A stretch of 64,000 nt of DNA from Cucumis sativus (taxonomy: Eukaryota > Streptophyta > Magnoliopsida > Cucurbitales > Cucurbitaceae), in assembly GCF_000004075.3 (NCBI RefSeq), contig NC_026660.2, positions 27,345,498-27,409,497 of the forward strand. The letters are read 5' to 3'. The notes beneath the pieces are model-generated. The model did not search any database and had not been told where the DNA came from. It saw nothing but the letters and a program-made list of their open reading frames with translations. This document shows, one piece after another, positions 1 through 11,318 of the stretch; position 1 is the first letter of the stretch; every line of letters starts with the position of its first letter. The translations under genes and the position numbers were made by a program.

Positions 1-690
1 AGCCAGTAAAGTCTAAACTATCGTGATAGTTCAAGCATGGGAACAAAGGACCGAGGAAAGTAGATGCAACTTTTGTCTGAATTGGAAATTTGGAATAAGA
101 CATTCTTAACCTTCGTTTCTATACTTTTAATGGCATGCATTTGTGATAGTTCAAAGAATAATAAAAACTCATACTCAAGGAAAATAAAAGGTCTTCTCTC
201 TGTGTTGCAAGGGTCAGGCTTGGACCCTTCAACTTATACCAACTAAAAAATTCAACAACAGTGGTGGACTAAAGAGGACCTTACAACTTTAAGAGCAATG
301 TAGATAAATAAACGCAAGAACGGTGTAAACACAAAGCACGAGCCAATGCTTATTCATCAATTATCATCTATCAATTTTTTACAACGAGCAACCTAATCGT
401 CAAAAATTGATTCACATACCAACAACCAGAATGAAACTCATAAGTCATAATCATAGAAAAGAAACGGTCGAGATTCTGTTGATTCTAGGGACTGATGGTT
501 TAAATCTCACCCAAGTCCATAAAGACGGACTGATGGTTTAAATCTCACCCAAGTCCATAAAGACCTGAGAACAATGGTAAACTAAAAAAAGGATCTTACG
601 ATTAAATACAAAGGAGATGTGGACATTTGAGAAGTTAGCATTTATTTGTTTCCACAAAAATAGTAAGAAAAATTATCAAGTATGTCTTAC
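1..690. other. Non-coding stretch, probably intron of the left-edge oxidoreductase gene
   Basis: No exon continuing the oxidoreductase was found here on the minus strand, although the protein is incomplete at the donor site next to position 691. The most likely reading is a long intron whose next exon lies beyond the left edge. The stretch also holds a perfect tandem duplication (listed separately). A 60-codon open frame at 64-246 on the plus strand has no recognisable features and is treated as chance. Confidence 0.5.
489..564. repeat. Perfect 38-bp tandem duplication
   Basis: Two back-to-back identical 38-bp units, 489-526 and 527-564, each beginning ggactgatgg and ending ataaagac. It lies in presumed intron sequence. 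The absence of any mismatch suggests a recent duplication, or an assembly artefact. Confidence 0.9.
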
Positions 691-3303
691 TGAGGTATAG
701 TCAGAACATTTGATAGCCCGTAGAAAATCATCCGGAAGAAAAGTTTGAGGCACCATTTCCTATGACAAAACCAGAAAAACGAGAAAGTCAGAAGCACGAA
801 GCAACGTCTAAAATGATTTATCTCTAATGTAAAGCATTTTACCACGAATGTTTTGTACGGAGTTGCATTTGATAGAACAACTGAAGAATGCACTTGCGTC
901 CCATCCGCCAGTAACACCTTAATCAATAGGATGTATCAGATACATGAGGATATAAAAAGATGCCTTCGAGATGTACCAAGGAAATAAATAAACCAACCCC
1001 CTTTAATCTACCAGAGCCTTCAATCATCAGTTCCGAAACCTGACCATCAAGATTAAAATGTACATGAGACAAATAATTCAAAATAAGCAAAAGAAAATGG
1101 GCGAGAACTTAAAGAATAAAATGGAGAGAATAAAAGAAAATATTAAATTTGAACTTGCTTTTGAAGACTATATCAAGTTATCCAGAGCTGCATACTGAAA
1201 TAGAATACCTCTGCATTTGTTGCAATATGAACTCCAGCTTCTTTGGCAGCATTGCTTATGGCCATCGACACAGAACCCATCCCACCTTCAACATGTCTGC
1301 AATTGATGTTAATATTTCTTCAGTGAATATTGCTAAATGCTACAAAAACATCATGCAGGGTATTTCAAGGAATATCATTAATTGAGCTGACCATATGTTA
1401 TGATTTACATTACCAAATTGGCTCCGTAATAAAAGTATTTGTAAGATGAGATACTCACGACCAAATATTACGATCACCATGAATAGTTTCTCCCATTACA
1501 TGATGCAGTAGAACATATCCACTTCCAGAAGTATTGATGCTTGTCTGTTGGAGATAAATTCACCGTTGTTGATGTACGAAAGAAAAAGTTAACTCAGTGA
1601 ACAAGTAGGAAAAAAAACATTCACTAAGTGAATAAGTTCTAAACTATTATAACTAGAATCTGTAGTCTCCATACCATGTTGGAACTGAAAATTTTAGCTT
1701 TGAAACATTTCAGTTGATCAACAAAGACAATGTATCATTTGAATTAGCTGTAACAGAAACCAATAGCACCTACTACAATGTTCTGTATGAGGAGTTTGAT
1801 TTTGCACAAATAGAAAAATGTGGATCTTTCAGTATGTCTTTCATATAGCAAAGGATTATTTAATATTATCAAATACTTGATCTAATTATGATAACCACAT
1901 ACATTCTGAGCTATTAGTAGTCAGTTATTCCTAAGATTCTCTACTGCAGAGAGACTGGGAGGATGATATAAGATAAATCATGATGCTTCAAATGCATTTT
2001 AAGTATGCAACTGAACCAAATTTAAACCAGAGTATGAAGTCTCACCATGGTCCCAATGATGGCATCTCCTGCAAGTGTTGCCTTCAATACATCCGACTGA
2101 ACCAAAAAGTAGGTTAGAATTGAAACGGTTATAAGCCATGAAACAAACATCCAGGCTGAGAATTAAACAGAGATCTCATTAGTTCACATAAATCTCCTTC
2201 CTACCCTGCACCCCTTAAAAAGAAATTCCATACCGTTGAGGCTACCCTAGAGTTGATGTTTTAATACAAGAAACATAAAGATTTCAACGCACAAACAAGA
2301 GAAACTTTACTTTTCAAATCCAAGTAAATGAAGTCAATTATTACCTCAAACCACCTATTTAAAACCTTAGAAGTTGGTGATACTAGAAGGTCTATCAACT
2401 CCCTAGCAAAAATAAAGTAAAGAGATGCATCAGACAGCAACAAAATTGAATTACTTAAACCAACACTTAGCGGTTCAAGTTACTTACAACATATCTTTTT
2501 GACCTAATGATAGCGCATGCCGGAGACAACGACCCCAGAAAATAGAGTTTTGCACCTTATCTCTCAACCGGTCACTGAATGATGAACCCTCGAGTAATGC
2601 TTCAGGAGTTCGTGAATCCAAGATAAAATCCATGAATTTACAATACTTATGAAGCTGTTTTTCATATCTATTCACCAGCGACGAATCAAGTAAAAGTTAC
2701 AAATAACAGTACTACAACAAAATCCACGATAAACCAAACAATCAGCTGGAATGGTGAACAAGATGTATTGAGAGAATCACCTAGGGTAAGCATCGGCATC
2801 CCTTTTAGAAAATTTAGATATCTCCAAGTAATCATGTTCATCATTCCTTCCAAGTAGAAGATAACGACCATCGCGGCAGGGTGTGAAAGATGTGGCGATC
2901 GGTTTCAATAGCTTCAATCCATGTCTCCGCAATTCCAAGTCCCTTCGATTTCAATCCCGATAGCCATTCCAAATGAAAAAAGGAAGAAAATAAATCATTA
3001 CATACAACAAATAGTGAATCGGATCAGAAACTAGAAGAATTAAAACTACCTGATGATGGAAGGCCGGAGGAGACTTAGGAGATAACTACATCGAGAGAAT
3101 TTAAATCCTGGAATTAGCTCTTCGGTAACAGCAGCGCCACCGATCACATGGCGCCTCTCAAGAACCGCAACAGAGAGGCCGGCACGGGCAAGATAAGCAG
3201 CGGCTATCAAACCATTGTGGCCTGCACCGACGACGAGCGCGTCCCATTTCTTGTCCTTCAGCACTGCGCGCGTTGCATTACTGGTGAAGTTTCGATTCCA
3301 CAT
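691..3303 (-). CDS. FAD-dependent oxidoreductase, PYROXD2/phytoene-desaturase-like (partial, C-terminus beyond left edge)
   Basis: Ten exons were rebuilt on the minus strand: 3050-3303, 2781-2942, 2488-2667, 2345-2402, 2046-2096, 1459-1544, 1209-1296, 998-1039, 843-917 and 691-759. All keep frame (355 codons), with GT/AG borders. Residues about 20-60 carry the dinucleotide-binding signature [19 protein letters not shown] followed by [11 protein letters not shown], as in FAD amine-oxidase-fold proteins. Later exons give [17 protein letters not shown] and [12 protein letters not shown], characteristic of the PYROXD2 family. The first ATG is at 3303; an in-frame TTG further upstream is not used. 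The last donor (at 690) is followed by no further exon, so roughly the C-terminal third is missing from the window. The human relative is mitochondrial; location and substrate of the plant protein are not visible here. Several exons are very short (42, 51 and 58 nt). Confidence 0.85.
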
Positions 3304-3990
3304 AGCTCCATCTCTCTTTCTTGATCCGTAAATGGAATACTTCAACTACAAATCCAATCATTTTCAGATCGCCAGTGGGATTATTACGTGTACATGTGAA
3401 AGCGGCTCGCAACCAGAAATCTTTGTCTTCTTGTAGGATTATGTAAGCGAGTAGAATCAGTTCCATGAATTTCCTGATTTTGGCGCCAATCGCTTTCCTG
3501 GATCACCATAGTTTGTACTTTTTATTAACACTTTTAGTACAATTGCTTTTGTGATGTGAGTCATCTTTTAACATAACTATACGCCTATGGTTACAATTTT
3601 GGTCTTACAAAAATAATAATTACAATTACAATTACAATTTTGGAGTATATTTTTATATAGAGAGATTGTATTAATTATTTATCAAACATTGGTTTTAACC
3701 CTTAACCCATTAACTTTGTAAGTGATTTTAAAATGGCTAAACTCAATTTTCATATCATCAAAGGAATAGAATCAATTTTGAAAATAAAAATAGTTTACTT
3801 TCCTTAACCTTCACACTTATGAATGGATACTTCCGTATGTGACTACATCAACAAAAAGGTCATTTTTCATTTGTTTTTAACTTGAGCTACATTTCAGTCG
3901 GGTCTTCAAAGGGTTATTCCTACAATTTTTCCAATACTTATCTGAAAAAAAAAAAATGTTTTCGCTTTTTTATAAACCATATTACCTTCG
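3304..3990. promoter_or_regulatory. Divergent intergenic region between the oxidoreductase and L6 genes
   Basis: About 0.7 kb of AT-rich DNA separates the minus-strand oxidoreductase start (3303) from the presumed 5' leader of the plus-strand L6 gene (about 3990). Both promoters must lie here or overlap it. No single TATA box could be assigned with confidence. The segment 'ttttttataaac' near 3968 is a candidate for the L6 side. Confidence 0.5.
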
Positions 3991-6297
3991 GCCACTGCAG
4001 CCGCCCCGTAGCACGCCGCCGTTCATCCCACCTCGCGCGCTGTTTCCGTTCCGACCACGCTCGTTGCCTCTCTGTCGTAGCACAATCTTTAATCGCAAGC
4101 CCTAATAATCCCTCCTCCTCTCAATCACTCACTCGCCCTACTTCCAGGTTTGTCCATTCTAGGTCTTCCTCAGTTACGATTCCTACTATCTCGATTGTGT
4201 ATATATATCTTTCATAGTACCAAAATGTTGTTCGCGTGTCTAATATCAACGAGGCATTAGCATGAGTAAGGTACTGACTATTTTTTTGCAGCACTGTAAC
4301 CGTGATTGTATGGTTACGCTCGCAGTTTTGTTTATTACTCATGTATACACCTTAGATAATCTGGTGTTTGGTTACTTTTTTTTTTGCATGATTATTGTGG
4401 TTTTGTCAAATGAAGATCACGGCTCTTTTATTCTTGACATTATGAGTATCTCTTTGCAAATCTTCTCTATGTGGAAGATTATTAGCTGTGTACTTTAGTT
4501 TCAAAATACTCAAATTCTCGAGACATGAATTGTAACTTGTTACGATCTTTTGTTTGAATGGCTCTATTGTTGAAGCAGCTTCTTTACTTTGTCTGAATGT
4601 GATGTGATTTCCATAACCATGGTATTCATCTTTGCATTTTGATTTCTTTTTCTTTTTATCCCGGTAAAGTTCTTTTATTGATGTTGCCCGAGTTGGTAAG
4701 CTTATTACATTCATATTTTTATATAATCCTTCGCCATTGTTCTCCCTATATTATAGCTATATTATCAGTAAAGATACTATTTTCTGAGTTTTGTATTTCA
4801 ATCTTAATATTGAAGCTTCAGCTATCACATCTCCCTTCGCAATTGAGTTTTAAATTTTACCTTGTTCTGTGTTTTTTCCCACCATTATTTTCCCCATTTT
4901 TGAGTGAGGTTCAATCTTAATCTTGAAGCAGGATTGTTGTTTGTGAGGCTGACTATGTAATACTACATTAAGAAAAGAAATCATAGTTGAAGTGGACATG
5001 AAAGAAAGCCCCTAAACATAAGGAATTTTGATTTCAAGCTTAGTAAATTTGATTCTTTTATTTAATAAAGGAAAAGCCCTAGTTATTTTACTAGTTTTCA
5101 AAAACAATTAAAAAGTTCCAAGGGCCAAGGGCCAAGGGCTTCACGAAATGTGTGCACCTTATTTTTTAAACATAGCATCTACTATGGGCTCTCTTAACAA
5201 AGGGCAATAAGGGCAGGTATAGTACAAAACTTGGAGGAAATGAGTTTATCTCATGGTGGTCACCTATCTAGAATTTAATAATCTACGAGTTTCTTTTGTG
5301 TCCATATGTTGTAGGTAGAGGTAAAAAGGTTATTTTGTAAGATTGGTCAAGGTGCACAAGCAAGTTGGTGAGGGCACTAACAAATAGAAAAATATATTTG
5401 TTTACTTGTGCCGTGGGGGGGTTTCAGGGGGTGATTTGGCATCCATATGGTGTGGAGTAAAGGGGTTGCCATGTAAGATTAGTCAAGGCATGCTTGCAAA
5501 GTTGGTAAGGATACCTGCATAGGTGTTGATGAGCTTTATAGCAGCACCTAGAGGACCGTCAGAGGGTGATTGGTGGATCAGATGGGTCAACATTGTCTTC
5601 TTTCTCATCTGGTTATCTCATTTTCGTCCATATGGGGATCAGGATAATACGGTGACATGGGGATGAGGAATGATTGACGAGATGATGGATTATCTTGATC
5701 GTTAATTTTATCTCTTTATACTTTAGATTCACCATGCTAAATTTATCTCAACCTAATAATTTGACTTTGAAGTATGGTGGTAATTTGATGTTCTTTTGGA
5801 TCAGAAAACTTTAGTCACATGAACAATTTGCGTTGGCAGGAAACAGGTTGGGTTGTATACATACCATATACCTGTGTGATGAAAATTCAGGCTGGGTGGT
5901 TCCAGGTTTTGGAATCTCTCGAATTAGATCGATATAATTTTATAGGTTTAGTTTATAAATTCAATCCACTCGATGCTAGCTAGTAACTTTAATATCAGGG
6001 TTTTTTAAGTAAATTATCATATCAGGTTTTGAACCAATGATCTTGTGAGATTTCTAAGTAATTGAAACTAATTGTTGCCCGTTCTTCTTGGCTCACCAAA
6101 TTATCATTGGTGATTTATTTTCGAAGTCCATTTCCAATCCAATTACAGTTTTAATGTATACATACAAGCCCATTGACAATGAACTTTGCTGCTTGTTTAA
6201 TGTTTAACCATTCCTATATCGTCTTTTTCCAACAAATATGAAATATGATATATTAAATATCAATAGACTAAGTAGTTTGTGAATTTCATCTTAATAG
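3990..6297 (+). other. 5' leader exon and 2.15-kb leader intron of the L6 gene
   Basis: A GC-richer, pyrimidine-rich, ATG-free segment (about 3990-4147) ends in CTTCCAG/GTTTG and looks like a 5'UTR exon. The coding exon is preceded by TTAATAG/GTAAGCAG at 6297/6298. The inferred intron is therefore 4148-6297. Within it, 5290-5720 is less AT-rich and contains diverged repeated segments. Transcript data would be needed to fix the start site. Confidence 0.45.
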
Positions 6298-6313
6298 GTA
6301 AGCAGAAACTATA

Positions 6314-6622
6314 ATGGAGGCTAAATTTTTTCGGTTCCTTAAGATTGTGGGAGTTGGTTACAAAGCCAGAGCTGAAGCAGCAGGACGCCTCTTGTATCTT
6401 AAACTGGGATACAGTCATGAAGTTGAACTAACTGTTCCGCCAGCTGTTCGTGTCTTTTGCTTCAAAAACAATGTGGTATGTTGCACGGGGATTGACAAAC
6501 AAAGGGTACACCAATTTGCTGCTGCAGTTCGTAGCTGTAAGCCACCAGAAGTGTACAAAGGCAAGGGCATCATGTATGTCGACGAGGTCATAAAGAGGAA
6601 ACAAGGAAAGAAGTCTAAATAA
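6314..6622 (+). CDS. RPL6: Ribosomal protein L6, mitochondrial type (uL6m), 102 aa
   Basis: This single-exon frame encodes a basic 102-residue protein with the uL6 signature: VGVGYKARAEAAGRLLYLKL near the N-terminus, then LGYSHEVELTVP, and a C-terminal PPEVYKGKGIMYVDEVIKRK. It would form part of the large subunit of the organellar ribosome. Bacterial L6 is about 177 residues; this protein corresponds only to the second half of the fold, as in the short L6 protein that I recall from plant nuclear genomes (Arabidopsis At2g18400). No long transit peptide precedes the conserved region, so targeting information must be very short or internal. The ATG at 6314 is the first in the exon after the leader intron. 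Confidence 0.9.
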   Translation: MEAKFFRFLKIVGVGYKARAEAAGRLLYLKLGYSHEVELTVPPAVRVFCFKNNVVCCTGIDKQRVHQFAAAVRSCKPPEVYKGKGIMYVDEVIKRKQGKKSK

Positions 6623-6645
6623 GATAACAGAAGCACAAAATCCCT

Positions 6646-6904
6646 CATTGATCTCTATTCAGACACAAAGTGCCTCAGTTATGAATAATTGTTCTTGTTG
6701 TATGCATGTTTTTAGAGCATTCCATGAATTAAGCCATGCGACTGAGACTGTAATTGCTTCAATGCCTATTCTTGAAATTTTGTCTCATCGATCATTAATG
6801 TTGATCATTGATCTCTATTCAGACACAAAGTGCCTCAGTTATGACATGTTTTCTTTCTGTTTAGAAGCTGATAGTCATTAATTCACATGTTTTCTTTCTG
6901 TTTA
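6646..6904 (+). repeat. Nested direct repeats in the L6 3' flank
   Basis: A 39-bp segment (cattgatctctattcagaca...) occurs identically at 6646-6684 and 6806-6844, 160 bp apart. Immediately afterwards the 20-mer acatgttttctttctgttta occurs at 6844-6863 and 6885-6904. The first copy starts only 24 bp after the stop codon, so the repeats probably lie in the 3'UTR. Confidence 0.85.
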
Positions 6905-7136
6905 AAATTTATCGATTGACCTAATGGAATGGAACTCCAAATTTGTAGTCAACTTCCATGTATTAAGAAGGTTGCAAGATATGGTTGGAACAATGTGAAA
7001 TGAGTGCATATATATTTTTAACGATTAAAAACACCCTTAAAAAAAATGAGCATTCAACATAAATGAACAAACCCACATATATTCGACAAAATCTTGGATC
7101 AGTTTTCATATGGCAAGATACAAAATTGAAAAGATA

Positions 7137-9245
7137 TTAATCTAACACATAAATTCGGGAAGCAACGTCTTGGACCAACCAATCAAAGCCTTCCAACAGC
7201 CCCTCGCCGGTGTATGCACTACAACCAACAATTTTCCAATGCCGTGTTTTGTCCATGGCTTCCAAATTCAATACCTGAAGAGTAAGAGATGAACAAATAC
7301 GTAGGTAGTTAAGCATTAGTTCACTTTATGCATTGGAAAGCATTTATTTAAGAACCCCACATCTAAACCTCAAGTTAATAGTAATAGCATACAACAGGAT
7401 GACTTAACATGATGTTTGATTCTAAAAGTCACAAGAACTTGAATGAAACCCTTCGCCTTTTAACTATAATTTGTGATAAGGGCTATGAAATTTTCCTTAC
7501 AGAATTTGCTCTAAATGTGATGTATAATTATTTTCTCTAAGTGTGATGTATAATTATTCTCTAAATGTGATGGATATTTAGCAGAAAGTGTGAAAATTTG
7601 TGTTTAAGATCAAGTAATTACTTTAAAATTTCCGGAATATACTAGTCTAACTCTACAGATGCTGTGCAACCTTGGATTTATGCACGACTTTTCTAAAATA
7701 ATATCTCGTGAGGTGGTTAGCCAACTGCCATTATGCAAAGGATGGAAAGAACTTGATCGGGAGGGACTAACAAGCAACGTTTTCAAGTTAAATCTTCAGC
7801 AAAGATCCCATTGGAGCGAAATTGAATTTAAAGCTTAGAAGAGGAACTTCTTACCTTAGCAATTTCCTCTGGAGAAAGGGCTCCTTTTATGTCCTGCTTA
7901 TTGGCGAGAATAAGCAATGATGCTCCAGAAAGTCTCTGTAATATGAGCAAAAAAATTAGTAATCTCTTTCTTTACCATGTAAAATTTTATAGAACCTTTG
8001 ATATCATCTGTGCTTACATTTCAGTTATTACTTACATACTTCTTTCTTTAAGTGAGAAACTAATCTCATTGCGATAGATAAAAGGAAAGGTAGAGACACC
8101 ACAGAAAAATACTGATTAAAAGCATCAAAACACATTTCTGAACTAGTTAGGACCATATATCAACTTATCAAGCTTGCATTTCATATACTTGGCTGAGTCG
8201 CCAATAAATGCATCACTAACAACTTTGAACTTCAGAATAACTAAAGACTTTATGAGAATGTCAAACCACCTACGGTTCTATGATGAATTTTGACCAATAA
8301 TAGATAGTAATATCTCGCAAATACAGAAAAATGAAAACAGAAAGATTGAGCCTACATCATATACAGAGAAAATCACATTGTTATTACATAGTAAACCTGT
8401 CAATTAAGGAACAGGGACTTCTATTTCTAACCTCTTCTTTCAAAAGATTATCAAGTTCCGACTTGCAATCATCCAATCTTCTAAGATCAGAACTGTCAAC
8501 CACCCATACTAGTCCATCCGTCTGCTCAAAATAGTTCCTCCAATATGATCTTATAGTCTTTTGGCCCCCAACATCCCATATGTTAAGTGTGTACCTGCCA
8601 TAGTAATTTGTTAACTGCATGTCAAATGTGCATCAAAGTTCAAATATTCGCACTATAAATATTTCCCACAAGCACAACAAAAATATAGAATCAGGAGTAG
8701 CCGATCAAGTTTTTAGAACAAAGAATCGGTTGAAAATAGCTTATGCATTGACGGAGAGAAGATCTCTTCTGCGTCATAATCAAAAACTCTCATAAAAAAA
8801 TGCAAAATGGGCCATATTATTCACGGTTCATTGCCATTTATTTGTGGGGGAAAATTAGCAAGTAAAGAGTGAACAGGGTGCATACCAAATCTCAAAACTT
8901 TAACAAGAAAATTTCAATCCAGAAAAAATAATGAATTGCAAGCATGGTAACAAGAACAAGCATGGAAGCTCACTTGTGATAGATGATAGTCTTGATATTA
9001 AATCCAAGCGTAGGGCTGATAACGCTGGTATCTTCCCCATTGATTTTTAAAACGATGGTAGTTTTCCCAGAGTTGTCAAGGCCTCTGAATGTCAATCAAC
9101 AATGGATCCAACTGGATAAGAAGCAGAGAAGTAAACTGGGGAGGAAACAGATAGAGATAGAGGGAGAGAGATTGACATACACCATAAGTATACGCATTTC
9201 CTTCTCTTTCCTTTTGATTTTTCGAATGATACTAAGCAACCCCAT
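7137..9245 (-). CDS. TTN5: ADP-ribosylation-factor-like 2 GTPase (TITAN5/ARL2), 185 aa
   Basis: Five exons on the minus strand (9181-9245, 8974-9084, 8432-8594, 7855-7935, 7137-7274) join in frame to 185 codons, the family length. All GTP-binding boxes are present: P-loop GLDNSGKTT, switch [24 protein letters not shown], and the SAY (G5) box. The N-terminus [20 protein letters not shown] is that of ARL2. ARL2 works with tubulin-folding cofactors, and loss of the Arabidopsis gene gives giant endosperm nuclei and embryo arrest. The ATG at 9245 is preceded by a probable 5'UTR intron (acceptor TTTGCAG at 9265, donor AAG/GTTTG at 9482/9481). Intron 4 contains a short triplicated segment (7509-7573). 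Confidence 0.97.
7509..7573. repeat. Short tandem triplication in TTN5 intron 4
   Basis: Three slightly diverged copies of 'ctctaaatgtgatgtataat' follow one another; the third copy is truncated. It lies fully inside the intron between coding exons 4 and 5. Confidence 0.75.
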
Positions 9246-9600
9246 TATCTACGCCAACTCCGCACTGCAAATCTTCTAAGCAGTTCACCGAATTCAGTAG
9301 CAATTTCCTCGTCTTTCTAATAAACAACACAGGGATTGAAATGGTTTAGAACTTTTTTTGGGTGTTATTTTCTTTGCTTTTAGAGATAACTCAGATTCTC
9401 AACCGGGTTCCTAAAACCTAAGCCCAGTAAATAGATATGTGGAAGAAAAAACGTTACAGAAACAATGAGAGACGAACAAACCTTGACGCGGGAGAGTGAG
9501 GTAAAGTTGAGAAGTAAGGAGGATCGATCGAGAGAGAAGCCAACCAAATGACGACTACAGAGAGAGATTTGAGCGCGAGTCCAGTGAGAAATTGGGCGGA
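9246..9600 (-). other. TTN5 5' leader with probable intron
   Basis: Minus-strand sequence just upstream of the ATG reads TTTGCAG/TGCGG (acceptor, position 9265). Further upstream GTCAAG/GTTTG (donor, 9482/9481) follows a GC-richer stretch that probably holds the transcription start (about 9500-9600). The intron would be 217 nt. This is inference from consensus sites only. Confidence 0.4.
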
Positions 9601-11318
9601 AGCTTCTCGTCGGAAATTGGGAATTTTACCTCTTTGTAAAAATTTGTATTTTTTTTTTTTTTTTGGCGACTTTTTTGCAAATTTGAGGAAGTACAAAGTT
9701 TCTTCGTTATGTGAAGGCTTAAAAGTTAAAAGACGAAAACGTTTTCACTTATAGTGCTCACCGGCTGATTTATGCAGCCGCTGCACGATTACGTGCTCTC
9801 CTCACGTTGTTGTATCTGATAACTATTTATGTTCAAAAAGTATCAAGCCTATTAACCATGGTAATTTCATACTTACATTTTTAAAAAATAATTGTAAAGT
9901 AGCTATTAAATTATAAATCCAACTCAAATCAACTTCAAAGATGAATTTAGGTATTGATACACCTAATCGGAAGTGACTGCTTGAGGATGAGAATTGAAAG
10001 TTATCAGTTCTTCATTGAGCAAACATGTGAACCAGGGTTAGGGCATCAACTCCATGAATTAGCAATAGAGTGTAGAGACTGATCGACTATATATTAAATG
10101 TTCGTCGTCTAAGTTTAAGGAATATGCTTTTAAAGTCGATTGTTATCCCAAGGCATGTGATGTTATTAGGTTCATCTCCTGGCTTTATCGATTCATAGAC
10201 AATCGAGCGCTACAAAACGTTTAGTTAAACCCTAAATAAAGGAAATGAAGCAACCGATAAATCAGAAACTGACCTCCAAATTCCAACGATGGTGAAGGCG
10301 GAAGGGAATGACTTTTAACGCTACTAAATTTTGGGCCGCGATTAATGGATCTTGAGGCCCATTAGTGGTTTGATTTCCATAGATATAAAATTTAAATAGA
10401 CAAGATAGTAAATTACACATTTGTGTTTGATTTAGCTATTATATATATGTACAAATTAATATACAATAGAACAATAATGTAATCATAGATTAAATCCAGT
10501 AAACATGGGGCATTTTTAAAAATAGCAATAATATATATTGAAACTACTCCCAAAATTCTCCAAAATAGTTTCGTTTTTTTTCATATCTATAGCAATTCCT
10601 TCTTAATATATTGTTCCAAAATAGTTTTTGCATAAATTAAAGTAAATTAATATATTTATATAGAACATTTATTAAATATATTTGAATTGGGTAAATTAAC
10701 TAAAAAATACTAATAATTAAATTAATTCAATGTTTGTGTTAACGAAAGTTCACTACATTATACAATGGAAGGAAACGAGTTTTAATGGTAAAGATAATAG
10801 ACAACATATCTATAACAATAGCAACTATAGTCATTCAAGTGATTGATTTTTTTATAGTTGTAGTCAAGGGTGAATTCAGCATGGATTAGAGAGTTCTCAT
10901 TCCAATGATATGAGGTATCATTTGGATTGGATGTTCAGGACACATAATTCCAGCTATGTAAAAAAGTTCAAACATGTTAAGACTTAGAAACCACACTATC
11001 AAATAAATACAAATTAAAACCTGCTTAGCCATCATCTTAGTGTTAAACTTTATATTTGACATTCTTTTTGTATGATATAAATTCTGTCTATGGAATATTT
11101 AGTTTAACTTTTACTATTATATACCATTCCATTGCCGATCAAAGGATTCTTCATAAGTTTCAATTGATTCAACATGAAATGAGACACTCATCAAAGGACT
11201 CAAACACATTTTAACGTTGAGTTCTTAAAATTACACAGACACAAAAACTAGCCAAATTTGAAAATCACGAATTCAAAAGTCACACTGCAAAGCTACCTCT
11301 GTATTCCATGTTATCCGG
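9600..11318. other. Intergenic region between TTN5 and the DNA glycosylase, with telo-box and Site II motifs
   Basis: About 1.7 kb without a supported gene. It contains a perfect telo-box (AAACCCTAAA, 10227-10236) and two Site II elements (TGGGCC at 10332-10337; GGCCCAT at 10356-10362), the combination typical of promoters of translation and mitochondrial genes. These lie about 0.7 kb upstream of the probable TTN5 start site and may belong to its promoter or to an alternative leader exon. The rest (10380-11300) is AT-rich and featureless. Confidence 0.5.

Noticed and set aside
3882-4217. 111-codon plus-strand frame ahead of L6
   Set aside because: It spans poly-A, the presumed non-coding leader exon and intron sequence. 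Codon composition is erratic and the leader model explains it better.
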